Shown: positions 43,643-52,416 of the stretch, one piece after another | Position numbering within the stretch: the stretch's first letter is position 1 | Layout of the letters: the number at the start of each line of letters is the position of its first letter | From: Candidatus Abyssobacteria bacterium SURF_5 | GTDB lineage: Bacteria; Abyssobacteria; SURF-5 | Assembly (NCBI GenBank): GCA_003598085.1 | Contig: QZKU01000139.1 | Span: 1 to 58,344 of the forward strand | Direction of reading: 5' to 3' | DNA: 58,344 bases | Notes under the pieces: model-generated | Told to the model about the DNA's origin: nothing | Databases searched by the model: none | The model's input: only the letters and a program-made list of their open reading frames with translations | Translations under genes and position numbers: made by a program

Positions 43643-45358
43643 GTGTACAAGTTTATAATTAAAGAAAAAGGTAAAGAGCTGCGCGACGTGCCTGTTGAAA
43701 AGTCCCGCCTGAATATCGGCAGAGACACCTCTAATGACATTGCGCTGGAGGACGATTCGGTCTCCGCATGCCATTTCAGCGTTTACATCAAACGAGACAA
43801 AGTCTTACTCAAGGACGAAGACAGCCTGAACGGCACCTTCGTCGGGAATTCGCGCGACCGCGTGAAAACGGCGGAATTGAAGGCGGGCGATATTATCCGA
43901 GTCGGGCACACTCTGATCAAGCTGGTGCAGGTTCCCGACGCGCCGCCGGTCCAGGAATTTGTGCGAAGGCAACCGCCGCGGGAAGCGCATACGATTGTCG
44001 CAAGCAATATTCGCCTCATGGAGAAAGAGCTGGATTCGGTTGAGGCTCGTTTGGGAGCTTTGCGCGCGAGCGGCGCAGGAATTCCTGCGGGCGAAATCGA
44101 CAGCTTATCAGATCCGTTTGTCTCCGCCAGAAACAAGCTCTCAGAGGTGGGCAAGTCATACGACCGCCTGTCCGCGCTCTACGAAGCCAGCAAGTATATT
44201 ATTTCCGGATTCGACCTCGAACAGCGGCTGAACCTTGTTATGGACGCTGCGATCGATGTTCTGCAGGCCGAACGCGGATTCCTGATGTTGAAGAATGATC
44301 AATCGGATGAACTGAAAGTGGTGGTCAAGCGAAAAATCGGGGGGGAAGAGCTGGACGAGCTTTCTCTCAGCATGAGTGTTGCCGCCGAAGTCGCGCGCAC
44401 GGGGGAGTCGAGGCTCACTTCGAACGCCGCCAAAGATCCGTTTTTTCGCGATCGCGGAAGTATCATCATGCACAAGATCGTCTCAATCATGTGCGTTCCC
44501 CTGAAAATCGAGGAACGCGTGCTTGGGGTTATCTACCTCGATAACAGGATATCCGAGGGCGTATTCGACGAAAGCGACAAAGAGCTTTTTTCCGCGTTTG
44601 CCAGTCTTTCGGCGATCGCGATAGAGAACGCACGGCTGTTTCAGAAGCTGCAGTATGAAGAAAAGATCCGCGCCACCATGTCCCGCAATCTGCCTACGGG
44701 CGTCGTCGAGATGTTGATGAAGAATCCCGAAGACTGGAAACCGGGCGGAACACTGCAGAAAGTGACCGTCCTGTTCAGTGATATTCGCGGATTCACGAGA
44801 CTTTCGGCCGGAATGCCTCCTGACACGACGATGGCAATGCTTAACGAGTACTTCGACGAGATGTCTAAAATCATTTTCGCGCACCAGGGAACCCTCGACA
44901 AATTCATGGGCGACGGCATCATGGCCATCTTCGGCGCTCCCTTCTCCTATGGTGATGACGCCGATCGGGCGGTTCAGGCGGCGGTTGATATGATTCAGCG
45001 CGTCCAGATTCTCAAGGAACGCGCCCGCGAAACGGGAAAGCAGTCTTTCGATATCGGTATCGGCGTTAATACGGGCGCCGCTATCGCGGGCAATGTAGGG
45101 ACCCTCGAACGGATGGACTACACGGTCATCGGAGATATGGTGAATACCGCCTTCAGGCTCACTTCGGCCGCCGGACGAAACCAGATTCTGATCAGCAAGG
45201 AAACCAAATCAAATTTGCAGGCGGTGCTTGATCTGAACGATATGGGCAGGATCAAGACGAAGGATGTTGTCGTCGAGGCGTATGAGGTTATCGTGCCGCC
45301 GGTGCAGGATGGGCAGGTTGCTCTGCACGATGAGACAATGAGAGAACCCGGGAGGTAG
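43643..45358 (+). CDS. FHA-GAF adenylate cyclase (class III)
   Basis: A 571-residue three-domain protein. Residues 1-95 form an FHA phosphothreonine-binding domain (LNIGRDTSNDIALEDDSVSACH and LNGTFVGN). Residues about 190-345 are a GAF domain. Residues about 370-545 form a class III cyclase with metal-binding aspartates in FSDIRGFT and FMGDGIMAI, the adenine-selecting Lys in DKFMGDG and Asp in MDYTVIGDMVN, and the transition-state Asn and Arg in VNTAFRL. All catalytic positions look right for adenylate cyclase. The GTG start has a weak ribosome-binding site. The PP2C gene follows 2 bases later. Confidence 0.93.
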   Translation: MYKFIIKEKGKELRDVPVEKSRLNIGRDTSNDIALEDDSVSACHFSVYIKRDKVLLKDEDSLNGTFVGNSRDRVKTAELKAGDIIRVGHTLIKLVQVPDAPPVQEFVRRQPPREAHTIVASNIRLMEKELDSVEARLGALRASGAGIPAGEIDSLSDPFVSARNKLSEVGKSYDRLSALYEASKYIISGFDLEQRLNLVMDAAIDVLQAERGFLMLKNDQSDELKVVVKRKIGGEELDELSLSMSVAAEVARTGESRLTSNAAKDPFFRDRGSIIMHKIVSIMCVPLKIEERVLGVIYLDNRISEGVFDESDKELFSAFASLSAIAIENARLFQKLQYEEKIRATMSRNLPTGVVEMLMKNPEDWKPGGTLQKVTVLFSDIRGFTRLSAGMPPDTTMAMLNEYFDEMSKIIFAHQGTLDKFMGDGIMAIFGAPFSYGDDADRAVQAAVDMIQRVQILKERARETGKQSFDIGIGVNTGAAIAGNVGTLERMDYTVIGDMVNTAFRLTSAAGRNQILISKETKSNLQAVLDLNDMGRIKTKDVVVEAYEVIVPPVQDGQVALHDETMREPGR

Positions 45359-45360
45359 AG

Positions 45361-46128
45361 GTGAAGGCGAGCGTTGTGGCGCAAAGCGATGTTGGGCTCA
45401 AACGCAGTGACAATGAAGATTCATACCTCATAGATGAAACGAGTCTCCTGTTCGTTGTCGCCGACGGCATGGGCGGGCACGCTGCCGGGAACCTTGCAAG
45501 CAGAGTCGCGGTTGAAAGCATCTGTGATTTTTATCGCCGGTATTCCGCTTCATCCGCCGATCTGCTCCCTTACGGATCCAACCCGGACCTCTCGGACCAT
45601 GCGAACAAGATCACGAATGCTATCAGTGTGGCCAATGACCAAATCAGAAAAATCGCAACGCAAAGCGAACAACTGGCGGGGATGGGAACCACGGTCGTCT
45701 GCGCTCTTCTGAACGGCAGGGTCGTCACCATTGGCAACGTTGGCGACAGCCGGGCCTACTTGTTCCGTCCGAGCGGATACCGGCAGATCAGCGAGGATCA
45801 CTCATGGGTCAATGAACAGCTACGCCAAAACCTGATTACTGCGGAGGACGCGCGCGCGCATCCATGGCGCAACGTGATCACGCGGGCGCTAGGCTCCCGG
45901 GAATTTGTGGAAGTGGATATTTTCGAAGAACGCGTTCGCGGCGGAGATCAGATCCTCCTCTGTTCCGACGGTCTGTCAGGCATGGTTGACGATATCACCA
46001 TGTTCGAGATCATCACCGACAGCGCATCGAGCCAGGAAGAGAAAGCAGAACGGCTGATCGTGGAGGCCAAGAAGGCTGGAGGGTCCGATAACATCACACT
46101 CGTCCTTATCAGGTTCATGGAGGAATAG
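45361..46128 (+). CDS. PP2C-family Ser/Thr phosphatase
   Basis: A 255-residue metal-dependent phosphatase of the bacterial Stp/PrpC group. It has the ordered PP2C motifs: SDVGLKRSDNEDSYL, VVADGMGGHAAGNLAS, AGMGTTVVCALL, NVGDSRAYLF, ISEDHSWVNEQL, NVITRALG, LLCSDGLSGMVDD and GGSDNITLVLI. All metal-binding aspartates are present. GGAGGTAGAG precedes the GTG at 45361. It should remove phosphates from Ser/Thr-phosphorylated proteins that FHA domains read. No Ser/Thr kinase gene lies in the window. Confidence 0.94.
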   Translation: MKASVVAQSDVGLKRSDNEDSYLIDETSLLFVVADGMGGHAAGNLASRVAVESICDFYRRYSASSADLLPYGSNPDLSDHANKITNAISVANDQIRKIATQSEQLAGMGTTVVCALLNGRVVTIGNVGDSRAYLFRPSGYRQISEDHSWVNEQLRQNLITAEDARAHPWRNVITRALGSREFVEVDIFEERVRGGDQILLCSDGLSGMVDDITMFEIITDSASSQEEKAERLIVEAKKAGGSDNITLVLIRFMEE

Positions 46129-46129
46129 G

Positions 46130-46939
46130 ATGACCGCCGCCAAACTCGGGATCATCGGCGCAGGCAATATGGGAAGCGCCATTATCCGGGGAGTCCTGCG
46201 GGCAGGCATCTTCGCTCCGAATGAAATCGGCGCCTGTGACGTCATCCAGGAGAAGGCGCAAACGCTTTCGCAGGAACTTCATATAACAGCGTTTGCCACG
46301 GTGGCCCAGCTTATGGCGGCCACAGATTCCGTCATTTTAGCCGTTAAACCGCAAACGATGAAAGAGTGTCTGGCCGAGGTGTACGATTCGCTCAAGCCTG
46401 CTGATTTGATAATCTCTATCGCCGCCGGCATATCGACCGCGTTTATCGAGGAGCGACTGCCGAAGGGCACGCGGGTGATTCGGGCAATGCCGAATACGCC
46501 GGCGCTTGTCGGAGCGGGCGCAACGGCTTTATGCGCCGGATCAAATGCGGGGGACAGTGATTTGGCGGTAGCCGAGAGAATTTTTGCCGGGATCGGGAAA
46601 GTATATCGGTTTCCGGAAAATCTGATGAATGCGGTGACCGCTATCAGTGGGAGCGGACCCGCTTATGTTTTTTATTTCATCGAATCTTTATTGGAAGCCG
46701 GCTTGAAGGAGGGCCTGCCCAAAGAAGCAGCCGTCGATCTGGTTGCTCAAACGCTCTATGGCGCGTCAAAGCTCTTGTTGGAATCCGGAGAGGAGGCATC
46801 GGTATTGAGGGCGAAAGTGACTTCTCCGGGCGGAACCACAGAGGCTGCTTTGGAGACAATGGACAAGCGTGGTTTCAAAGAAACAATCGCTGCCGCGATC
46901 GAGAGTGCGGTCAACCGAGGACGGGAGTTGGGGGGGTGA
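46130..46939 (+). CDS. proC: pyrroline-5-carboxylate reductase
   Basis: A 269-residue enzyme that reduces pyrroline-5-carboxylate to proline with NAD(P)H. It has the Rossmann start LGIIGAGNMGSAIIRGVL, the MPNTPALVGAGATAL segment, SGSGPAYVFYFIESLLEAGLKEGL and the C-terminal SPGGTTEAALETMDK signature. Full length. It starts one base after the PP2C stop. Its 3' end is followed after 7 bases by the divIVA-like start. Confidence 0.96.
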   Translation: MTAAKLGIIGAGNMGSAIIRGVLRAGIFAPNEIGACDVIQEKAQTLSQELHITAFATVAQLMAATDSVILAVKPQTMKECLAEVYDSLKPADLIISIAAGISTAFIEERLPKGTRVIRAMPNTPALVGAGATALCAGSNAGDSDLAVAERIFAGIGKVYRFPENLMNAVTAISGSGPAYVFYFIESLLEAGLKEGLPKEAAVDLVAQTLYGASKLLLESGEEASVLRAKVTSPGGTTEAALETMDKRGFKETIAAAIESAVNRGRELGG

Positions 46940-46946
46940 AAAGAAC

Positions 46947-47555
46947 TTGAATCAAAACATCACGCCCAACGAAATACTACAGAAAAAATTCACGCAGACG
47001 CTGAAAGGGCTCAAACCGGAGGAAGTATACGATTTTCTCAAGTTCCTGGCCGGCGAGTTTGAAGAATTACTCCGCCGAAACATGCTGATGGAGGAGAAGG
47101 TCAGGCAACTGGAGGAGGCGATTGAGGAATACCGCCACATGGAGAATACGCTGAAAAACACGCTCATTGCCTCGCAGAAAATCGGACAGGAGATCAAGGA
47201 AGAAGCCGAACGCAAAAGCAACCTGCTGATTCGCGAATCGGAACTGGACGCCGCGCGCATTATTCAGAAGGCGAAACAGCGGAAGGAACAACTGGAGGAA
47301 GAGACGTACCAGCTTCTGAACCAGCACAAGCGCTTCCGCGCTGAATTCATGGCGCTGCTGGAGACCCATCGGAAAATGGTTCACACACAGGATTCGAGGG
47401 TCCTGCTGGATTACGAACTGAAGGGGTCGCAGGACTCCACGCCGTCTGCGGAGCCGGAAATTGAACATGGCGATGGCGACGACGACAAATCCGAGGTCGG
47501 CGAGGAGGAAATGAAGGACCTCGAGATCCTCTTCCCCGATGAGAAGGAGCAGTGA
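46947..47555 (+). CDS. DivIVA-like coiled-coil protein
   Basis: A 202-residue protein with a DivIVA N-terminal domain (ITPNEILQKKFTQTLKGLKPEEVYDFLKFL), the membrane-curvature-sensing and polar-localisation region, followed by a long coiled coil (about 35-150) and a very acidic tail. The TTG at 46947 puts the family sequence at the protein start; the longer reading from ATG 46869 runs inside proC. DivIVA proteins organise pole growth and division, mainly in Gram-positive bacteria, but short relatives occur in delta-proteobacteria and others. Partner unknown. Confidence 0.8.
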   Translation: MNQNITPNEILQKKFTQTLKGLKPEEVYDFLKFLAGEFEELLRRNMLMEEKVRQLEEAIEEYRHMENTLKNTLIASQKIGQEIKEEAERKSNLLIRESELDAARIIQKAKQRKEQLEEETYQLLNQHKRFRAEFMALLETHRKMVHTQDSRVLLDYELKGSQDSTPSAEPEIEHGDGDDDKSEVGEEEMKDLEILFPDEKEQ

Positions 47556-47556
47556 T

Positions 47557-48285
47557 ATGCCAATTGCCGGAATGATCTCGCGACTGAGAATTATCGGCGC
47601 CGCGCAGCCGAGCCGCCTGGCGAAGGCTCTCTTTTTCATCCAGATGGCATTCCTGGTGGTTGTTTCAAGCGGTAATTCGGACGGCGGCTCACCTCAGCAG
47701 GAGTTCCTCGAGAAATTCCAGACGGAGCGGGAACAGGTAAAAAGCTTTTCCGCCGATTTCATTCAAAAGAAGACGCTGCCTCTCTTTGGCGAAGAGAAAA
47801 CATCGACCGGAAAGGTTTTATTTAAAGCTCCGCACCAGATGATCTGGAAATATAAAACGCCGGACAAGACGCAGATGCGGGTGACAAGCGAAGCCGTTTC
47901 TTTCTATTTCCCTTCGCTCGAACAAATTGAGGTCTACCGCATGAACCAGGGCAAAGGGGCCGCTCCGTTTTTCTTCGCCTTCGAGGCTACGGCCGAGGAA
48001 CTCGCTGCGAATTTCGACATTTCCGGCCCGGTCGATGTCGAGGGACTGCGGCGGGTTGAGTTGACTCCGAAGAGCGAACCGCTTGCGGCCGAGGTGAAAA
48101 GCGTAACGTTGTGGCTGGACCAGTCCGACTATCTGCCGCGCAAATTGTTGATCAGTGAAATCACCGGCGACACGACCGAGATAACCTTCGACAATATCCG
48201 CATAAATCGGCCGCTCGCTGATGAGGACTTACAGCTTGACGCTCCCGAAGGCACGGAAGTCATTGAGGAAAATGCCGGCATCTGA
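47557..48285 (+). CDS. lolA: outer-membrane lipoprotein carrier protein LolA
   Basis: A 242-residue LolA-type periplasmic chaperone. After an N-terminal hydrophobic segment (about 20-38, signal-like) comes the LolA beta-barrel fold: FSADFIQKKTLPLFGEEKTSTGKVLFKAPHQMIWKY, VTSEAVSFYFPSLEQIEVY and PRKLLISEITGDTTEITFDNIRIN. It carries lipoproteins from the LolCDE complex toward the outer membrane, which shows that the cell has one. AAGGAG precedes ATG 47557. It overlaps the DUF123 gene by 14 bases. Confidence 0.87.
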   Translation: MPIAGMISRLRIIGAAQPSRLAKALFFIQMAFLVVVSSGNSDGGSPQQEFLEKFQTEREQVKSFSADFIQKKTLPLFGEEKTSTGKVLFKAPHQMIWKYKTPDKTQMRVTSEAVSFYFPSLEQIEVYRMNQGKGAAPFFFAFEATAEELAANFDISGPVDVEGLRRVELTPKSEPLAAEVKSVTLWLDQSDYLPRKLLISEITGDTTEITFDNIRINRPLADEDLQLDAPEGTEVIEENAGI

Positions 48286-48676
48286 AGTCGATGCCGGATA
48301 TTATCTGCTCTGTCTGAAGCTGCCAGCGTCCATTTCGCTTCGTGTCGGCTCCCTCAAACAATTGCATTTGAAGGAAGGCAGCTATGTCTATTGCGGGAGC
48401 GCAAGAGGCAGACTTTCCCGAAGGATTGCGCGACACTTGAAAAAAGGGAAAACCGTGCGCTGGCATATCGACTATCTCACGACGCGAAAAGATGTCGTGA
48501 TCGAAGGAGTGCGGGCGTTCCCTTTGGAAATGACGACCGAATGCGGCCTAAATCGGCAGGTCCAGCAACTGCCGGGCGCTGAAGCGATTGCGCGCTTCGG
48601 CTGCTCCGATTGCTCGTGCACATCCCACCTAACCTTCTTTCGGCGCTCACCCCTCAGCGCGATTCGCCGCTTATGA
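48272..48676 (+). CDS. DUF123 / GIY-YIG-like protein
   Basis: A 134-residue protein of the DUF123 family, related to GIY-YIG nucleases (YYLLCLKLPASISLRVG then GSYVYCGSARGRLSRRIARHL). The C-terminal Cys-rich FGCSDCSCTSHLTFF is the usual family ending. The start ATG has a close GAGG. In some archaea and bacteria this domain is fused to endonuclease III. A nuclease role is likely but the substrate is unknown. Confidence 0.85.
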   Translation: MPASEVDAGYYLLCLKLPASISLRVGSLKQLHLKEGSYVYCGSARGRLSRRIARHLKKGKTVRWHIDYLTTRKDVVIEGVRAFPLEMTTECGLNRQVQQLPGAEAIARFGCSDCSCTSHLTFFRRSPLSAIRRL

Positions 48677-49266
48677 AAAATACCGGCGTGCACCCTCCCA
48701 TCATCCTTGCTTCCGCTTCACCCAGGCGTCTTGAACTGCTCCAATTGCTGAATATAATTTTTGAGGTCGTTCCCAGTGCCGTCGAAGAGGCCGAGCACGA
48801 AGGAGAATCGCCGGGTGATTTGGTGGAGCGTAACGCGTTGGCGAAAGCCCTCGATGTGGCCCGGCGGCGGGCCTCAGGATTGATTATCGGAGCCGACACT
48901 CTGGTTTGGCTGAACGACCGCGCTTTCGGGAAGCCGGCGGATATTGAAGATGCGCGGCGGATGCTGCGCGTGCTCGCTGGAAAGACGCATCAAGTTTACA
49001 GCGGCCTGGCTGTCGTGCGCATCGAAGATAACAAGCGCCTGACGGCGCACGAGGTGACAGACGTGACTTTTCGCCCGCTTTCGGAGGAGCAGATTACGCG
49101 GTACCTTGGGATGATCGATCCGCTCGATAAAGCCGGCGCGTATGCCATTCAGGGAGCGGGCGGCATAATCGTTGAAAAATTGTGCGGCTGTTACTATAAT
49201 GTTGTGGGTCTTCCACTGAATCTCCTCGACACGATGCTCGCCCCGTTCGGCGTGCGGCTCCTATAG
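48673..49266 (+). CDS. maf: Maf-family nucleoside triphosphate pyrophosphatase
   Basis: A 197-residue Maf protein that hydrolyses dTTP/UTP or modified nucleotides, a housecleaning role. Signatures are PPIILASASPRRLELLQLL, VVPSAVEE, ERNALAKA, GADTLVWLNDRAFGKPAD, HQVYSGLAV and DKAGAYAIQG. The ATG overlaps the DUF123 stop by 4 bases. An upstream TTG at 48610 would only read through the DUF123 gene. Confidence 0.93.
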   Translation: MKNTGVHPPIILASASPRRLELLQLLNIIFEVVPSAVEEAEHEGESPGDLVERNALAKALDVARRRASGLIIGADTLVWLNDRAFGKPADIEDARRMLRVLAGKTHQVYSGLAVVRIEDNKRLTAHEVTDVTFRPLSEEQITRYLGMIDPLDKAGAYAIQGAGGIIVEKLCGCYYNVVGLPLNLLDTMLAPFGVRLL

Positions 49267-49299
49267 CAAGCGCAAACGGTTTGCCGAAAGGTTGATACA

Positions 49300-50796
49300 A
49301 TGGAACGATATATTCTTGCGTTAGACCAGGGGACCACCAGTTCGCGGGCAATCGTTTTCAACCTTTCCGGTGTTCCCATAGCTTCCGCCTCAAAGGAGTT
49401 CCGGCAGATTTTCCCGCAGCCCGGTTACGTTGAGCACGATCCCGAGGAAATCTGGACCAGCCAACTGGAGGTGGCCGGACAGGCCCTCGAGAAGGCAGGG
49501 CTCGAGCCGTCCGCGATTGCGGCCATTGGTATTACCAATCAGCGCGAGACGACGGTCGTGTGGAACCGGAAAACGGGCAAGCCGGTCTCGAATGCAATCG
49601 TGTGGCAGTGCCGCCGAAGCGCGGCCATCTGCGATGATATGAAAGCGCGCGGTCTGGAAAAGACGGTGCGCGAGAAGACGGGACTGGTGATCGACGCCTA
49701 TTTTTCGGGAACCAAGATCAAATGGATTCTTGAACATGTGGCCAATGCGCGTGAAAACGCGAATCGCGGCAATCTCGCTTTTGGAACCATCGATTCCTGG
49801 TTGATTTATAAACTGACGGGCGGGCGTATTCACGTAACCGACTATACCAATGCGTCGCGCACGATGCTGTTCAACATCAATACGCTTCGCTGGGACGACG
49901 AATTATTGGAGGAGCTTTCGGTTCCGGCGAGCATGCTGCCGGAAGTCGTTCCTTCGAGCATGATCTACGGCAAAACAAACCCCTCGGTATTCTTTGGAGA
50001 GGCGATTCCCATTTCCGGTATCGCCGGAGATCAACAGGCGGCGTTGTTCGGACAGGCATGCTTCCAGCCCGGCCTCGCAAAGAATACGTACGGGACCGGC
50101 TGTTTCGTTCTGATGAATGTCGGCGCAAAGCCGGTCGCGTCCAAATGCGGTTTGATCACGACGATAGCGTGGGGGATCAATGGAGCAGTCGAGTATGCAT
50201 TGGAGGGAAGCATCTTCATAGCGGGAGCGGCGATTCAGTGGCTGCGGGATGGCCTGGGCATCATCTCCACCGCCTCCGAGAGCGAGTCGCTGGCTCTCAC
50301 GGTGTCCGACAATGGGGGCGTATATTTTGTTCCCGCATTCGTAGGTCTGGGCGCGCCATATTGGGACATGTACGCCCGAGGCACAATTGTCGGTCTCACC
50401 CGCGGATCAACAAGCGGTCACCTGGCGCGCGCGACGCTGGAATCCCTGGCGTACTTGACCCGCGATGTTATCGAGTGTATGGAAGCCGATTCCGGCCGTA
50501 AGCTTCATAGCCTGAAAGTTGACGGCGGCGCCATTCGCAATAACCTGCTGATGCAATTCCAGAGCGATATCCTCGGGGTACCGGTCAGCCGTCCCGAAGT
50601 AAGCGAGACCACCGCCCTCGGCGCGGCCTATCTTGCCGGTCTGGCCGTTCAGTATTGGGACAACCTTTCAGAGATCTCCGCCAACTGGCGCGAGCAAACC
50701 AGATTTACTCCCGCAATGAATGCAAGCGAGCGAGCGCGGCTGTATGGGCGATGGAAGCGAGCGGTGGAGTGCTCAAGAGGATGGGCAAAAGAGTAG
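49300..50796 (+). CDS. glpK: glycerol kinase
   Basis: A 498-residue FGGY-family kinase that phosphorylates glycerol to glycerol 3-phosphate. Signatures are [80 protein letters not shown] and [17 protein letters not shown]. Full length. A GAAAGG lies about 8 bases before the ATG. No glycerol transporter or glpD gene is nearby. icd follows after 3 bases. Confidence 0.96.
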   Translation: MERYILALDQGTTSSRAIVFNLSGVPIASASKEFRQIFPQPGYVEHDPEEIWTSQLEVAGQALEKAGLEPSAIAAIGITNQRETTVVWNRKTGKPVSNAIVWQCRRSAAICDDMKARGLEKTVREKTGLVIDAYFSGTKIKWILEHVANARENANRGNLAFGTIDSWLIYKLTGGRIHVTDYTNASRTMLFNINTLRWDDELLEELSVPASMLPEVVPSSMIYGKTNPSVFFGEAIPISGIAGDQQAALFGQACFQPGLAKNTYGTGCFVLMNVGAKPVASKCGLITTIAWGINGAVEYALEGSIFIAGAAIQWLRDGLGIISTASESESLALTVSDNGGVYFVPAFVGLGAPYWDMYARGTIVGLTRGSTSGHLARATLESLAYLTRDVIECMEADSGRKLHSLKVDGGAIRNNLLMQFQSDILGVPVSRPEVSETTALGAAYLAGLAVQYWDNLSEISANWREQTRFTPAMNASERARLYGRWKRAVECSRGWAKE

Positions 50797-50799
50797 ACT

Positions 50800-52065
50800 A
50801 TGTCCAAATACAGGAAGATGTCACGGCCGCTCGGTGATAAGATCTCCATAGCCGATGGAGAGTTGACTGTTCCCGATCAGCCGGTCATACCCTTCATCGA
50901 AGGAGACGGCATCGGTCCCGACATCTGGACCGCCGCAAGAAGAGTCCTTGATGCCGCAGTGGAGCTGGCGTACGGGCGGGCTAAGAGGATTCAGTGGTTT
51001 GAGATATTCGCGGGCGAAAAAGCATTTCACCAATATGGCGAGTACCTGCCGGACGATACCCTTACCGCTATCCGCGATTGCAGCGTAGCGATCAAGGGGC
51101 CGCTGACGACTCCCATTGGCGGCGGATTCAGGTCGCTGAACGTGACGCTGCGCCAGGAACTGGATTTGTACGCCTGTATCAGGCCCGTCCGCCATTTCCC
51201 CGGCGTCCCAAGTCCGATGTTGCATCCGGAGAAAGTTGATATCGTTATTTTTCGGGAAAATACGGAAGACGTCTATGCCGGCATCGAGTGGCCCGCCTTT
51301 TCGCCCGGCGCCAAGCAAATGATGGATTTTCTGAAGCAAACGTTCGACATTTCGCTGCGCTCTGATTCCGGCATCGGAATCAAGCCAATGAGCGCCACCG
51401 GCTCGAAGCGGCTCGTGCGGCGGGCGATCCAGTACGCAATCGACGAGCGGCTCCCAAGCGTGACTCTTGTTCACAAGGGCAACATCCTGAAATACACGGA
51501 AGGCGCTTTTCGGGATTGGGGATATGCGGTCGCACAGCAGGAGTTTGAAGATGATACGATCGCCGAGCGAGAAGTGGACGCCCAGGTGGGAGCCGGAAAA
51601 ATTATCATTAAAGACCGCATTGCGGACGCGATGTTTCAGCAGCTTCTCTTACGGCCTGAAGACTATTCCGTTCTGGCGATGCCGAATCTGAATGGGGATT
51701 ATTTTTCCGATGCCGCCGCAGCCCAGGTAGGCGGGCTGGGGATGGCGCCCGGCGCCAATATCGGCGATGAGGCCGCGGTCTTCGAGGCAACCCATGGCTC
51801 AGCGCCCCGCTATGCCGGGCAGGACAAGGTGAACCCGAGTTCGCTTATCCTGTCGGGCGTAATGATGCTGCGGCATATCGGCTGGCGTGCAGCGGCCGAT
51901 CTGATTGTGAAAGGTATCGAAAAGAGTATTGTTGCCGGCACGGTTACCTATGATCTGGCGCGGCAGATGCAGGGCGCCAAACTGGTGAAATGCTCCGAGT
52001 TTGCTAACGAGATCGTGAGACATATGAAATTGATGTTTCCTGAGAATCGGCATGCTCATTCTTGA
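50800..52065 (+). CDS. icd: isocitrate dehydrogenase (NADP type)
   Basis: A 421-residue dimeric enzyme that converts isocitrate to 2-oxoglutarate. It has [38 protein letters not shown], the isocitrate-binding [28 protein letters not shown]-like [14 protein letters not shown] and the C-terminal [18 protein letters not shown]. Length and motifs fit the E. coli-type NADP enzyme; coenzyme choice is inferred from the family. The stop overlaps the promoter of the next gene. Confidence 0.95.
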   Translation: MSKYRKMSRPLGDKISIADGELTVPDQPVIPFIEGDGIGPDIWTAARRVLDAAVELAYGRAKRIQWFEIFAGEKAFHQYGEYLPDDTLTAIRDCSVAIKGPLTTPIGGGFRSLNVTLRQELDLYACIRPVRHFPGVPSPMLHPEKVDIVIFRENTEDVYAGIEWPAFSPGAKQMMDFLKQTFDISLRSDSGIGIKPMSATGSKRLVRRAIQYAIDERLPSVTLVHKGNILKYTEGAFRDWGYAVAQQEFEDDTIAEREVDAQVGAGKIIIKDRIADAMFQQLLLRPEDYSVLAMPNLNGDYFSDAAAAQVGGLGMAPGANIGDEAAVFEATHGSAPRYAGQDKVNPSSLILSGVMMLRHIGWRAAADLIVKGIEKSIVAGTVTYDLARQMQGAKLVKCSEFANEIVRHMKLMFPENRHAHS

Positions 52066-52091
52066 CTCCCGCTCTCAAATCTGTTTATAAT
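52062..52091 (+). promoter_or_regulatory. sigma-70 promoter for the Trm112-like gene
   Basis: TTGACT (52062-52067), 18 bases, perfect TATAAT (52086-52091). The -35 site overlaps the icd stop codon; the ATG of the next gene is at 52136. Confidence 0.6.
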
Positions 52092-52135
52092 TTCAAGAAG
52101 TGCAAAAGAATTGCTCTCGGAAAAGAGGTGATACG

Positions 52136-52306
52136 ATGATAGACCCGAAGCTCCTGGAGATCCTCGCCTGCCCCAAATGCAAGGGTGATATCCGATTGAA
52201 CGAAAAAGGGGACGGCCTGATCTGCGACGCCTGCAAGCTCATGTACCCCATTAAGGACGACATCCCCATTATGCTGATTGATGAAGCAATCAAGCTTGAG
52301 GAATAG
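52136..52306 (+). CDS. Trm112-family zinc-binding protein
   Basis: A 56-residue protein of the bacterial Trm112/YcaR type. It starts IDPKLLEILACPKCKGDI, has a second CXXC-type pair in LICDACKLMYPI and ends DIPIMLIDEA. The four cysteines are likely to bind zinc. Relatives often act as activators of methyltransferases or lie by lpxK and kdsB; here it is alone. AAGAGGTG six bases before ATG 52136 sets the start. Confidence 0.92.
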   Translation: MIDPKLLEILACPKCKGDIRLNEKGDGLICDACKLMYPIKDDIPIMLIDEAIKLEE

Positions 52307-52416
52307 GGCCGACCACGATTCTCCCGCCGGATTCCTTTCTCAATAGCAGCAAGTTGCGCTCGCGAAAACACGCATCTCCATACTGGGGGAAGACAAAGAG
52401 GGAGGGGAGACAGTCT

